In this document: positions 32,884 to 40,779 of the stretch, piece by piece
How positions within the stretch are numbered: position 1 is the first letter of the stretch
Layout: each line of letters begins with the position of its first letter
Assembly (NCBI RefSeq): GCF_900113695.1
Contig: NZ_FOQH01000007.1
Location: 310,001-374,000, forward strand
Source of the DNA: Albimonas pacifica
Lineage (GTDB): Bacteria; Pseudomonadota; Alphaproteobacteria; Rhodobacterales; Rhodobacteraceae
DNA: 64,000 nucleotides
Direction of reading: 5' to 3'
Notes under the pieces: generated by a model
Told to the model about the DNA's origin: nothing
Seen by the model: only the letters and a program-made list of their open reading frames with translations
Database searches by the model: none
Translations under genes and position numbers: made by a program

Positions 32884-32944
32884 AGACTATCCCGCCGCCG
32901 CGGAGGCGCATTGCCGGGCTTGCGGCGATGAGACCGTTCTTGCG
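32884..32944 (-). promoter_or_regulatory. Bipartite AraC-type operator and -10, hydrolase-catalase unit (copy 6)
   Basis: On the minus strand CGCAAGAACGG starts at 32944, GCCGCAAG follows with GCA 20 bp on, and TAGTCT (32889-32884) lies 55 bp after the motif start. Confidence 0.65.
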
Positions 32945-33180
32945 AATGGTTTCAGCGCGCATCGACGGGCCCGGCCGGCGGCTTCCGGCCGGCCTCGCCG
33001 GGCGTCTCGCCCGGCCGCAACGGCGGGGGATCCGGCGTCGGCCCGCGCCGTCGATTTCGCCCCCGATCCGGCTTTCCCCCAGAATTCAGATGGATAGGGC
33101 GGGCCCGCGACTCCCGCTCAACCGCAGGTTATACTTCGATTCCCATGAATCTAGCCTCGCCTGCCGCGGCGCTTTCTTGT

Positions 33181-33210
33181 CGGATTCGACCGGATGACAG
33201 GTCGAATCCG
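33181..33210. promoter_or_regulatory. 11-bp perfect inverted repeat in an AT-richer island
   Basis: CGGATTCGACC and GGTCGAATCCG flank GGATGACA. The surrounding 33060-33310 is clearly richer in A and T than its neighbours and lies 200-350 bp before the second AraC gene. It may be an operator or a leader hairpin. A weak single half-motif (CGCAATTGCGG) lies at 33225. No gene is supported in 32675-33417. Confidence 0.5.
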
Positions 33211-33417
33211 CGGGAATGCTCACGCGCAATTGCGGTCGAGCCCGCTCCATGCGCCTTTCCCTCCCCGCGATATTCGCGCAACATTCATCCCGCCCACGGT
33301 AGCGAGGGGCATCGGATCCAACGCCGTCGCCCGGCCCCCGCGGCGCCGGGGGCCGGCCGGCGCGGCGCATGAAGACGCGCGATCGCCTGGCGCGCACGCG
33401 GCTCGGGAGGAACGGCG

Positions 33418-34329
33418 ATGAGCCTGCATGACCAGTCATCCTTCGCCCGCTGGCACGCCACGGGGCGCCACGCGTCCTACGTGCGGGCGCGGAAATCGTC
33501 GGGCGGGCTCCTCGACCTTCTGGAAGTGGCGCGGCCGCCCGGGGACATGTCGCGCCCGGCCCTTCCGGACCTCGTCCTGATGGAGGACCTGCGGGGCTGC
33601 CGGCGCGTCCGGGCCGACCTGGGGGGCGGTCTCTTCGATGCCTCGACCCGGCCGGGCGCCCTCGCCATCGCCGCGCCGAACTTCGCGACCTCGGTGCACA
33701 ACGACGCGCCCCATCGGCTGCGCAGCCTCGCGTTTCCCCTGGCCAAGTGGCGGCACGTGCTCGACGAGGGGGCCGAGGGCCGGTTCTCCTTCGAGACCTC
33801 CTTCGCCTACGGCAAGGTGTTCGACTCGCCGACGATCCGCTCGGCGCTGCGCAACCTCTGGGCGCTGTGCGAGGACGAGGGCGCGCCGTCCCGGCTGCTG
33901 GCGCAGGCCGCGGGCTGCGAGATCCTGGCCGAGCTCTGCCGCCTGGGCGGGGCGCCCCTCGCGCCCGCCAGGGGCGGCCTTGCGCCCTGGGCCGAGCGCC
34001 GGGCGCTGGAGCTGATGCGGGCGCGGCTGTCGGAGGACATCAGCCTCGACGAGCTGGCGGCCGAGGCCCGGCTCTCGCCCTATCACTTCGCGCGCATGTT
34101 CAAGCAGAGCGTGGGGGTTCCGCCGCGGGTCCACCTGACGCGGCTGAGGGTGGAGAAGGCCTGCGAACTGCTCGAACGGACCGACCTGCCGGTGTCGCAG
34201 ATCGCGCTCGAGGTGGGGTATTCGGCCAACCAGGTCCTCGCGCGGGTGTTCCTCAAGCACATGCGCATGAGCCCGTCCGACTATCGCCGGAGCGTCCGCG
34301 ATCCGCTCCGCCACGGCAGGCTGCGCTGA
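33418..34329 (+). CDS. AraC-family transcriptional regulator (paralogue 2)
   Basis: 303 residues, similar throughout to paralogue 1 at 9496 (shared SYVRARKSSGG, PNFATS, the FDSP-TIRSALRNLW segment and the DNA-binding domain). The two helix-turn-helix motifs lie at about 195-290 (ISLDELAAEARLSPYHFAR and VSQIALEVGYSANQVLAR). GGAGG precedes the ATG. With paralogue 1 it brackets the detoxification island, and the near identity of the recognition helices implies overlapping operators. Confidence 0.92.
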   Translation: MSLHDQSSFARWHATGRHASYVRARKSSGGLLDLLEVARPPGDMSRPALPDLVLMEDLRGCRRVRADLGGGLFDASTRPGALAIAAPNFATSVHNDAPHRLRSLAFPLAKWRHVLDEGAEGRFSFETSFAYGKVFDSPTIRSALRNLWALCEDEGAPSRLLAQAAGCEILAELCRLGGAPLAPARGGLAPWAERRALELMRARLSEDISLDELAAEARLSPYHFARMFKQSVGVPPRVHLTRLRVEKACELLERTDLPVSQIALEVGYSANQVLARVFLKHMRMSPSDYRRSVRDPLRHGRLR

Positions 34330-34609
34330 GACGTGCGGAGGCCGCGACGCGGATGACGCCGACGATCGCCTGAGGCGGCCCGGGCCACGAGGATCAGGAC
34401 CGGACCGCGGCGCCGCAGTTTCCGACGACCGCCCGCACGGCGTCCCGTCCGGCGATGACGGGGCCGCGCTGCGCGTCCCCGCCCTTGCATCGTTCCCCGA
34501 TCGAGCGTCCGGGCAGGCGCCCGCGTCGTCCGCCCGCCGGTCCGGGAGGGCGGGCCCCCGGCCTGTCGCCGCGCCCGCGGCTCCTGGCCGTCGCCGAGCT
34601 CGTCACGAC

Positions 34610-34671
34610 CGCAATAACGGCCACCTCGCGGCAGCATCCGCGCCGCGGCGCCCGGCCATGCTGGCTACGGT
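34610..34671 (+). promoter_or_regulatory. Bipartite AraC-type operator and -10, isochorismatase gene (copy 5)
   Basis: CGCAATAACGG at 34610-34620, GCGGCAG at 34628-34634 and TACGGT at 34666-34671, with spacing identical to copies 2-4. The leader is about 40 nt. The remainder of 34330-34716 shows no gene. Confidence 0.7.
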
Positions 34672-34716
34672 TCGTCGGCATATCGCGCCTCCCCCCTCTC
34701 CCGAAAGGATGACGCC

Positions 34717-35370
34717 ATGACCTTCCGCAATGGGCTCGACTCGCTTCTCCGCCCCGAGGACTCGGTCCTCGTTCTGATCGATCACCAGCCCTATCAGCTC
34801 GCCAACCTCAACAGCCACGACCCGCACATGGTGGTGAACAACACCACCGCGCTGGCGAAGGTGGCCAAGGTCTTCGGCGTGCCCACGATCATGACCAGCA
34901 TCCTCGCCGCCCGGGGCGGCGTCATCTTCCCCCATGTCACCGACGTGTTCCCCGGCCAGGAGGTGATCGACCGCACGTTCATCAACACCTGGGAGGATTC
35001 CAAGGTCGTCGACGCCGTCAAGGCGACCGGCCGCAAGCAGCTGATCATCGCGGGGCTGTGGACCGAGGTCTGCGTGGCGATGCCCTCGATCCAGGCGGCG
35101 GGCGAGGGCTGGGACGTGACCGTGATCACCGACGCGTCGGGCGGCACCTCGGTCGAGGCCCATGAGGTCGCGATCCAGCGCATGATCGCGGGCGGCATCA
35201 ACATGATGACCTGGCTGGCGCTGGCCTCCGAGTGGCAGCGCGACTGGGCGCGGGCCGAGACGGCGACCGCCCTGAACGACGCGCTGCGCGACCATATCGG
35301 CGGCAGCGCCATCGCCTACCTGTGGGAGCAGCAGCTTCTCAACACCCCGGCGCCGGGCGTCGCGGCCTGA
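34717..35370 (+). CDS. Isochorismatase-family (YcaC-like) hydrolase 2
   Basis: 217 residues. The triad is Asp in LIDHQPYQL (near 22), Lys in ATGRKQLII (near 108) and Cys in GLWTEVCVAM (near 119). Conserved DASGGTSVEAHE follows. It is paralogous to the gene at 20953 but is transcribed alone, from AraC-type promoter copy 5. AAGGATG lies just before the ATG. Confidence 0.92.
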   Translation: MTFRNGLDSLLRPEDSVLVLIDHQPYQLANLNSHDPHMVVNNTTALAKVAKVFGVPTIMTSILAARGGVIFPHVTDVFPGQEVIDRTFINTWEDSKVVDAVKATGRKQLIIAGLWTEVCVAMPSIQAAGEGWDVTVITDASGGTSVEAHEVAIQRMIAGGINMMTWLALASEWQRDWARAETATALNDALRDHIGGSAIAYLWEQQLLNTPAPGVAA

Positions 35371-35617
35371 CGCCGGGCGGGGCGGGCGGCGGACGGCTGC
35401 GAAAGCGGCCGGATCGCCGCTCGCCGTCCCCGGCCCGACCGCCCGCCCGGGCCGACCGCCTCCGCGCCCGTCGCGCCTCGGCCGCGGCGGACGCCCGAGG
35501 CGGCAGGACCGGCCCGGCGGCGAGCCCGCGGGGCCGGTTCCCGTTCGATGCGGCCGGACGCGGGTCCGCCGCCCCCGAGGCGCCGGAGCGCCGCCCACCC
35601 CCTGCCGGAGCTGTCCC

Positions 35618-36244
35618 ATGGACGCCGCCGACTATCTCGCCTTCCTGCTCGTCAGCGCGGTGCAATCGGCGACGCCCGGGCCCTCCACGCTGTTCATCGT
35701 CAACAACGCCGTGGCCCACGGCTGGCGTCGCGCGCTCGGCGCCCTGAGCGGGGACCTGGCCGCCATCGCGCTGCTGGCCACGATGTCCGCCTTGGGCCTG
35801 GGCGCGCTGCTCGAGGCCCGGCCCGCGGCGTTCCTCGCCCTGCGGCTGGCGGGGGCGTCCTACATCCTCTGGCTCGGCTGGACCTTCCTGCGGCCCCGCC
35901 GAGCGGCCGGCGCGCCGGCCGCCGCGACGCCGGCGGCGCGAGGCGCAGCGACGCTCTGGCTTCACTCCTTCGGCGTGGGCATCAGCAATCCGAAGGCCGT
36001 CCTGTTCTTCGCGGCGCTGTTTCCCCAGTTCCTCCCCGCGGACGGAGGCCCCGCGCTGCTGGCCCTGCTGGTCGCGAGCTTCGTCGCGGTGAAGTTCGCG
36101 GTGCTGGGCGGCTATGCGCTCGGCGCCCGGCGCATCGTCGGGGCGCTGCGCCGGCCCGAACATGCCCGGCGCGGACAGATCCTCGCCGGCCTCGTCTTCG
36201 TGGCGTTCGGGGCGCTGATGATCTGGTCCGCGCTGGCCGCTTAG
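35618..36244 (+). CDS. LysE/RhtB-family exporter
   Basis: 208 residues with about six transmembrane segments and the family N-terminus (FLLVSAVQSATPGPSTLFIVNN). The conserved GVGISNPKAVLFFAALFPQF lies near 122. Members export amino acids or homoserine lactones. CCGGAG precedes the ATG. No AraC-type motif is visible upstream, so it may lie outside the island regulon. The 35371-35617 gap holds nothing obvious. Confidence 0.93.
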   Translation: MDAADYLAFLLVSAVQSATPGPSTLFIVNNAVAHGWRRALGALSGDLAAIALLATMSALGLGALLEARPAAFLALRLAGASYILWLGWTFLRPRRAAGAPAAATPAARGAATLWLHSFGVGISNPKAVLFFAALFPQFLPADGGPALLALLVASFVAVKFAVLGGYALGARRIVGALRRPEHARRGQILAGLVFVAFGALMIWSALAA

Positions 36245-36456
36245 GCCCGGCCACCCCCCATCGCCGACCGCCCTGCCCGCCCTCGACCCCGGACCGGCGT
36301 CGGTCCGGGCGCCGGCGTGGAGGCAGCCGGGCGACCTCGCCCGGTCGGCACGTCTCAGACGCCGCGCCAGCCGCAGCCGCCGGCGAAGGCGCCATGGACC
36401 ATGACCGCGCCGCGGACGGTCCGGGCTTCGGGGATGGGCTGAAACCGGATCCGGGC

Positions 36457-37236
36457 TCAGACGGTCGGCACGGTCCCGCCGTCGATCGTGACCTCGGCCC
36501 CGGTGATCGAGCCGGCGCGGGAGGAGGCGAGGAAGGCGATCAGGTCCGCGACCTCCGCCGGCGTCGAGGGCCGGCCCAGCGGGATGCCGCCCAGCGCGTC
36601 CATGATGATCCGCCGCCCGCCCTCGCGGTCCGTGCCCGCCTCGGCCGCCAGCCGGTCGGCGAGGGCGACCGAGGCCTCGGTGTCGATCCACCCCGGCGTG
36701 ACCCGCACCACCCGCACGCCGCGGGGCGCGGCCTCCTTCGAGAGGCTCTTGGAATAGGTCGAGAGGGCGGCCTTGGCGGCGGCGTAGGCGGTGGTCGCCT
36801 CGGGCAGCGGCAGGCGGGCCTGGATCGAGGAGACGTGGATCACCACGCCCGAGCCCTGCGCCAGCATCCCCGGCACCAGCGCCCGGTCGAGGCGCACGGC
36901 GGGCAGCAGGTTCAGCGCCAGTTCCTGCGCCCACTCCGCCTCGCCCAGCGCCGCGAAGCCCCCGGCCGGCGAGGAACTGCCGCCCAGCACGTGGACCAGC
37001 ACGTCCACCCCGCCCAGGCGCTCGCGCGCCGCCTCGGCGGCGGCCGCGCAGCCCGCGGGCGTGGTCAGGTCGGCGGCGACGAAGAGCGCCTCGGGCAGGT
37101 GCTCGGGCCGGCTGCGGGCGGTGGTCAGCACCCGGGCGCCCAGCTCGCGGAACAGGGCGACGGTCGCCGCCCCCGCCCCGCGGGTGCCGGAGGTGATCAG
37201 GGCGCGACGGCCGGCGAGGTCGAGAAAGCCGCTCAT
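36457..37236 (-). CDS. Short-chain dehydrogenase/reductase
   Basis: 259 residues, classical SDR. The cofactor loop is TSGTRGAG near 15 (TGxxxGxG with the first Gly changed to Ser), VLGG replaces the usual NNAG, and the catalytic YAAAK follows HVSSIQAR. The C-terminus carries [12 protein letters not shown]. It overlaps the SnoaL gene by ATGA and is transcribed divergently from a LysR gene. Confidence 0.92.
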   Translation of the reverse strand: MSGFLDLAGRRALITSGTRGAGAATVALFRELGARVLTTARSRPEHLPEALFVAADLTTPAGCAAAAEAARERLGGVDVLVHVLGGSSSPAGGFAALGEAEWAQELALNLLPAVRLDRALVPGMLAQGSGVVIHVSSIQARLPLPEATTAYAAAKAALSTYSKSLSKEAAPRGVRVVRVTPGWIDTEASVALADRLAAEAGTDREGGRRIIMDALGGIPLGRPSTPAEVADLIAFLASSRAGSITGAEVTIDGGTVPTV

Positions 37237-37562
37237 GCCCCGATCTCCAGCCGGCGGATGGCGCCCGCGGAGAGCGCGAAGGCGAAGCGCAGGACGGCGG
37301 GGGCGCCGGGGAAGTCGCCGGTCACCCGGGCGCGGACGACCACGCCGCCGGGCGCCTCGGCCGCGTCAAGGGGCTGGTTGGCGAAGGCGTAGCGGGCGTG
37401 GGCGTCGCGCCACCAGGCGCGGATGGCGTCGCGGCCGACATGGGCCGCGCCCTCGTCCTGCACGGCGCCGTCCGCGGCGAAGCAGCGGGCGAGCGCCTCC
37501 GCGTCCCGGGCCGCGTCGGCGGCGAAATAGGCGGCGACGGGGGCGGGTAGATCGAGCGGCAT
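37233..37562 (-). CDS. SnoaL-like / NTF2-fold protein
   Basis: 109 residues of the SnoaL-like/nuclear transport factor 2 fold ([21 protein letters not shown], then [21 protein letters not shown]). Members act as small isomerases, hydrolases or hydratases. GAGGAG precedes the ATG. First gene of the two-gene unit with the SDR, 127 bp from the divergent LysR gene that probably controls it. Confidence 0.87.
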   Translation of the reverse strand: MPLDLPAPVAAYFAADAARDAEALARCFAADGAVQDEGAAHVGRDAIRAWWRDAHARYAFANQPLDAAEAPGGVVVRARVTGDFPGAPAVLRFAFALSAGAIRRLEIGA

Positions 37563-37689
37563 CGGCGCGTCTCCTCTGCATGGGATCGCCGACGACGGGG
37601 CGCCGTCGGCTCGCCTTGGGAAGTTGGCGGCGGCCGGGCGTCCTGATAAGCAGGACGATGCGGCATGTGGTGATGAAGGAACCGGGATT

Positions 37690-38595
37690 ATGAAAGGCTT
37701 CGCGGAGCTGGACGCGGCGATCGCGGTGGCCCGCCGGGGCAGCTTCCGCGCCGCGGCCGTGGACCTCGACATGTCCACCACCGCGCTCAGCCACGCGGTG
37801 GCGCGGCTGGAGGGGCGGCTGGGGGTGCGCCTGTTCAACCGCACCACCCGCTCCGTCGCCCCGACCGAGGCCGGCCGCGCCCTGGTCGCCCGCGCCGCCC
37901 CCGCCCTGCAGGAGCTGCGCGAGGCGATGGAGGCGGCGCGCGCCCAGGGGGCCGCCCCCTCCGGCACGCTGCGCATCAACAGCGCCCCCGGCGCGGCGCG
38001 GGAGATGCTGGACCCCCTGGCGCTGGAGTTCCTGCGCCGCCACCCGCAGATGCGCCTCGACATCGTCACCGAGGGGCGGCTGGTCGACATCGTGGCCGAG
38101 GGCTTCGACCTGGGCGTGCGGCCCGCCGACCTGGCGCCGGCCGAGATGATCGCGACGCCCTTCGGCCGCCCGCTGCGCCACGCGGTCGTGGCCTCGCCCG
38201 ACTACCTCGCCGGGCGCACGCCGCCGCGGATCCCCCAGGACCTGCTCGCCCATCCCTGCATCCGGGTGCGGCTGCCCAACGGCGCGCTCTACCGCTGGGC
38301 CTTCGAGAAGGCGGGCGAGCGCCTGGCGCTGGAGGTCGACGGGCCGCTGACGGTGGACGAGGCGGGGCTCGCCCGGCGCGCCGCGCTGGCGGGGGTGGGC
38401 ATCGGCTACCTTCATGCCTTCGAGGTGGAGGAGGCGCTCGCCTCCGGCCGGCTGGTCCGCCTGCTCGAGGACTGGACGCCGGAGCTGCCGGGGCTGCGCC
38501 TCTACCACCCCGGGCGGCGCAACCCCTCGGCCGGGCTGCGCGCGTTCCTGGACCTGGCGCGGGAGCTGGCGGCGGGGCGGGCGCCGGGCGCCTGA
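37690..38595 (+). CDS. LysR-family regulator
   Basis: 301 residues. The winged helix-turn-helix (1-60) has FRAAAVDLDMSTTALSHAV and LFNRTTRSVAPTEAG. The effector domain (about 88-290) belongs to the CrgA/DmlR-like group (GVRPADL). The start at MKGFAEL follows AAGGAACC. Divergent from the SnoaL-SDR pair, its likely target. Confidence 0.93.
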   Translation: MKGFAELDAAIAVARRGSFRAAAVDLDMSTTALSHAVARLEGRLGVRLFNRTTRSVAPTEAGRALVARAAPALQELREAMEAARAQGAAPSGTLRINSAPGAAREMLDPLALEFLRRHPQMRLDIVTEGRLVDIVAEGFDLGVRPADLAPAEMIATPFGRPLRHAVVASPDYLAGRTPPRIPQDLLAHPCIRVRLPNGALYRWAFEKAGERLALEVDGPLTVDEAGLARRAALAGVGIGYLHAFEVEEALASGRLVRLLEDWTPELPGLRLYHPGRRNPSAGLRAFLDLARELAAGRAPGA

Positions 38596-38632
38596 GGCGG
38601 GGCGCCCGCGCCGGGCGGCGGCGGGGGCCGGC

Positions 38633-39109
38633 TCAGAAGTCCAGGCGGCCGTTCTCCTTGACCTCCTTCATCACGAAGAAGGTCCGCGTCTGGCGCACGC
38701 CGGGCAGCGCGATCAGCTTGCGGCCGTGCAGCCTGTTGAAGTCGGCCATGTCGCGCACCCGGATTTTGAGCAGGTAGTCGAAGTCGCCCGCCACCAGGTT
38801 GCAGTCGACGACCTCCCTGAGGTCGAGCACCGCCTTTTCGAAGGCCGCGAAGTCCTCGGGCGTCGAGCGATCCAGCACCACGCCCACCATCACCAGCGAG
38901 CCCAGCCCCACCGCCGCGGGGTCCACCAGGGCCCGGACCTCGGCGATGCAGCCGGCCGCGAACAGGCGCTGCGTGCGCCGGTGGCAGGTGGCGGGGCTGA
39001 CGTTCACGCGGGCGGCCAGTTCGGCGTTGCTCAGCCGCCCCTCGGCATGCAGGTGGCGCAGGATCCGCAGGTCGATTCGGTCCAGTCCGGGTGTGGAAGA
39101 TTCTTCCAT
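38633..39109 (-). CDS. Lrp/AsnC-family regulator
   Basis: 158 residues. The N-terminal helix-turn-helix (8-60) contains LSNAELAARVNVSPATCHRR; the RAM ligand domain (70-145) contains VVDCNLVAGDFDYLLKIRV. Such proteins sense amino acids. It is divergent from the exported hydrolase 2; the LysE-type exporter 2.4 kb away is a plausible target. Confidence 0.93.
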   Translation of the reverse strand: MEESSTPGLDRIDLRILRHLHAEGRLSNAELAARVNVSPATCHRRTQRLFAAGCIAEVRALVDPAAVGLGSLVMVGVVLDRSTPEDFAAFEKAVLDLREVVDCNLVAGDFDYLLKIRVRDMADFNRLHGRKLIALPGVRQTRTFFVMKEVKENGRLDF

Positions 39110-39333
39110 TTGATTCTCGCTTTATGAGGCGATGCGCGCGCTATGCTAATCCGTCTGCATCTTTCCGGCAAATTCGGACCCCGACTTCGAGAGCACCTTT
39201 CCGGCTCGCCGCAGTAGGTTCCTCGCCACGAACCCCGCCGCGCCGGGCCTGACCGGAGGGCGGGGGATCGGGAGGGGAGGCGCGGTCGCGCGTCTCCCGC
39301 AGAGCGGCGCGCGGCGCCATCGGAGAGACGAGA

Positions 39334-40104
39334 ATGACCCTCAAGCGGATGTCCCTGTTCTCGGCCGGCGCCCTGCTGGCCGCCGCCTTCGCCGCCGCCT
39401 CGCCGGCCCGGGCCGAGCCGGTCGGCAACGTCGTGATCGTGCACGGCGCGCTGGCCGACGGCTCCGGCTGGCGACGGGTGCACGACCTGCTCGCGGCCCG
39501 CGGCTTCACGGTGACGGTGGTGCAGCCGCCGATGACCTCGCTGGCGGACGACGTCCGCGCGGCCCGGCGCGTGCTCGACCTGCGGGACGGGCCCTCGGTG
39601 CTGGTGGGCCACAGCTACGGCGGCATGATCGTCACCGAGGCGGGGCGGCACGACGCCGTCGCGGGCCTCGTCTACGTCGCCGCCTTCCAGCCCGACGAGG
39701 GCGAGACCCTGCTCGCGCTCGCCACCGGCACGCCCCCGGCGACCGCCGGCATCAAGGCGACGGCGGACGGGTTCCTCTACCTCGACCCCGCGGTCTTCGC
39801 CGCGGATTTCGCGGGCGACCTGCCGGCGGAGGAGGCGGCGTTCATGGCCCGCTCGCAGGTGATGCCCGCGGCCGTGGCCTTCGAGACGCCGGTCGGCGCC
39901 CCCGCCTGGGCGAGCCGGCCGAGCTGGGCGCTGATCCCCACCGAGGACCGCGCCATCAACCCCGAGCTGATGCGGCGGATGGCCGAGCGGGCCGGCAGCG
40001 TCACGGTCGAGGTCCCCGGCAGCCACGCCGTCTTCGCCTCCCGGCCCGAGGCGGTCGCGGACCTGATCGAGGCCGCCGCCGCCGCCCTGGCTCCGGCCGA
40101 CTGA
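39334..40104 (+). CDS. Exported alpha/beta hydrolase 2
   Basis: 256 residues. A signal peptide (MSLFSAGALLAAAFAAASPARA after a basic start) is followed by a core with VIVHGALADGSGW, nucleophile elbow GHSYGGMI and His in PGSHAVF. It is paralogous to the hydrolase at 31895. A TAGGTT hexamer at 39215-39220 and a partial motif (GGCAAATTCGG at 39167) lie upstream, but their spacing differs from the AraC copies, so regulon membership is uncertain. Confidence 0.9.
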   Translation: MTLKRMSLFSAGALLAAAFAAASPARAEPVGNVVIVHGALADGSGWRRVHDLLAARGFTVTVVQPPMTSLADDVRAARRVLDLRDGPSVLVGHSYGGMIVTEAGRHDAVAGLVYVAAFQPDEGETLLALATGTPPATAGIKATADGFLYLDPAVFAADFAGDLPAEEAAFMARSQVMPAAVAFETPVGAPAWASRPSWALIPTEDRAINPELMRRMAERAGSVTVEVPGSHAVFASRPEAVADLIEAAAAALAPAD

Positions 40105-40324
40105 GCCCCCCCCGCGCCCGCCCCGATCCGGGATGCTCGTCGCGCCCGGGAAACGGGCGCGCGCGGGCCGAACTCCGCGGGGGCCGCGAGGCCCCCGCCG
40201 GGCCGCCCCCGCGACGGGCGCGCCCCGTCCCACCGACGTCGTCCAGGCGACGTCGTCCCGCCGACGTCCCCGCTCCCGCCGCGCGCCGGCATCCCGCCCG
40301 CCCCAGCTTCAGGAGGTTTCCCCG

Positions 40325-40699
40325 ATGGCCGACGACCTGCCGTTCCCAGCGCGATCCCCGCGCCGCGCCGCGCCCTCGCCGCGGCGCCCGCCGGACCTGC
40401 TCGACCTCCTCGCCCTGCGCCCGGCCCGCCGCGGGCCGCAGGGGACCGGCGCCGCGCCGGGCTGCGGGATGGAGGCGGCCGGCGCCCCGGGACCGGGGAG
40501 CGCCATGGGCGCCGGCCTCCGCTCCGGGCTTCGCCGGCTGGGCGCGGGGCTCGGGGCGCTGATGGGCGCCCTGGCGCGGGAGGGACGGCGGCGGCGCTGC
40601 ATCGGCCAGCTCCAGCGGCTCGACGACCGGCATCTGCGCGACCTCGGCATCGAGGACCGCAGCGCCATCGAGACGCTGGTCCGGGAGGGCCGCCTCTGA
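40325..40699 (+). CDS. DUF1127 (YjiS-like) protein
   Basis: 124 residues. The last ~45 contain the DUF1127 helix pair (RCIGQLQRLDDRHLRDLGIE, then RSAIETLVREGRL), an Arg-rich domain implicated in RNA binding and metabolism in alphaproteobacteria. The N-terminal ~75 residues are Pro/Arg-rich and variable. A near-consensus AGGAGG precedes the ATG. Monocistronic. Confidence 0.88.
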   Translation: MADDLPFPARSPRRAAPSPRRPPDLLDLLALRPARRGPQGTGAAPGCGMEAAGAPGPGSAMGAGLRSGLRRLGAGLGALMGALAREGRRRRCIGQLQRLDDRHLRDLGIEDRSAIETLVREGRL

Positions 40700-40779
40700 C
40701 GCGCCCGCCGGCGTTCGGAGCGGCGGGCGCAGGCCCCCCCCTCCCGGCGTGCCCCCCCCGGCCGCCCGGCGACGCCCTC

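Noticed and set aside
33225-33237. CGCAATTGCGGTC before the second AraC gene as a seventh AraC site
   Set aside because: The first half resembles the motif, but the second GCA core and the TAnnnT hexamer are not at the conserved distances.
39167-39220. GGCAAATTCGG plus TAGGTT before the exported hydrolase at 39334
   Set aside because: The hexamer is 48 rather than 55-56 bp away and no second GCA core lies 20 bp on; left out of the regulon model.
40231-40270. Repeated GACGTC words before the DUF1127 gene
   Set aside because: Short, imperfect and in a GC-rich gap without a clear period; could be chance.
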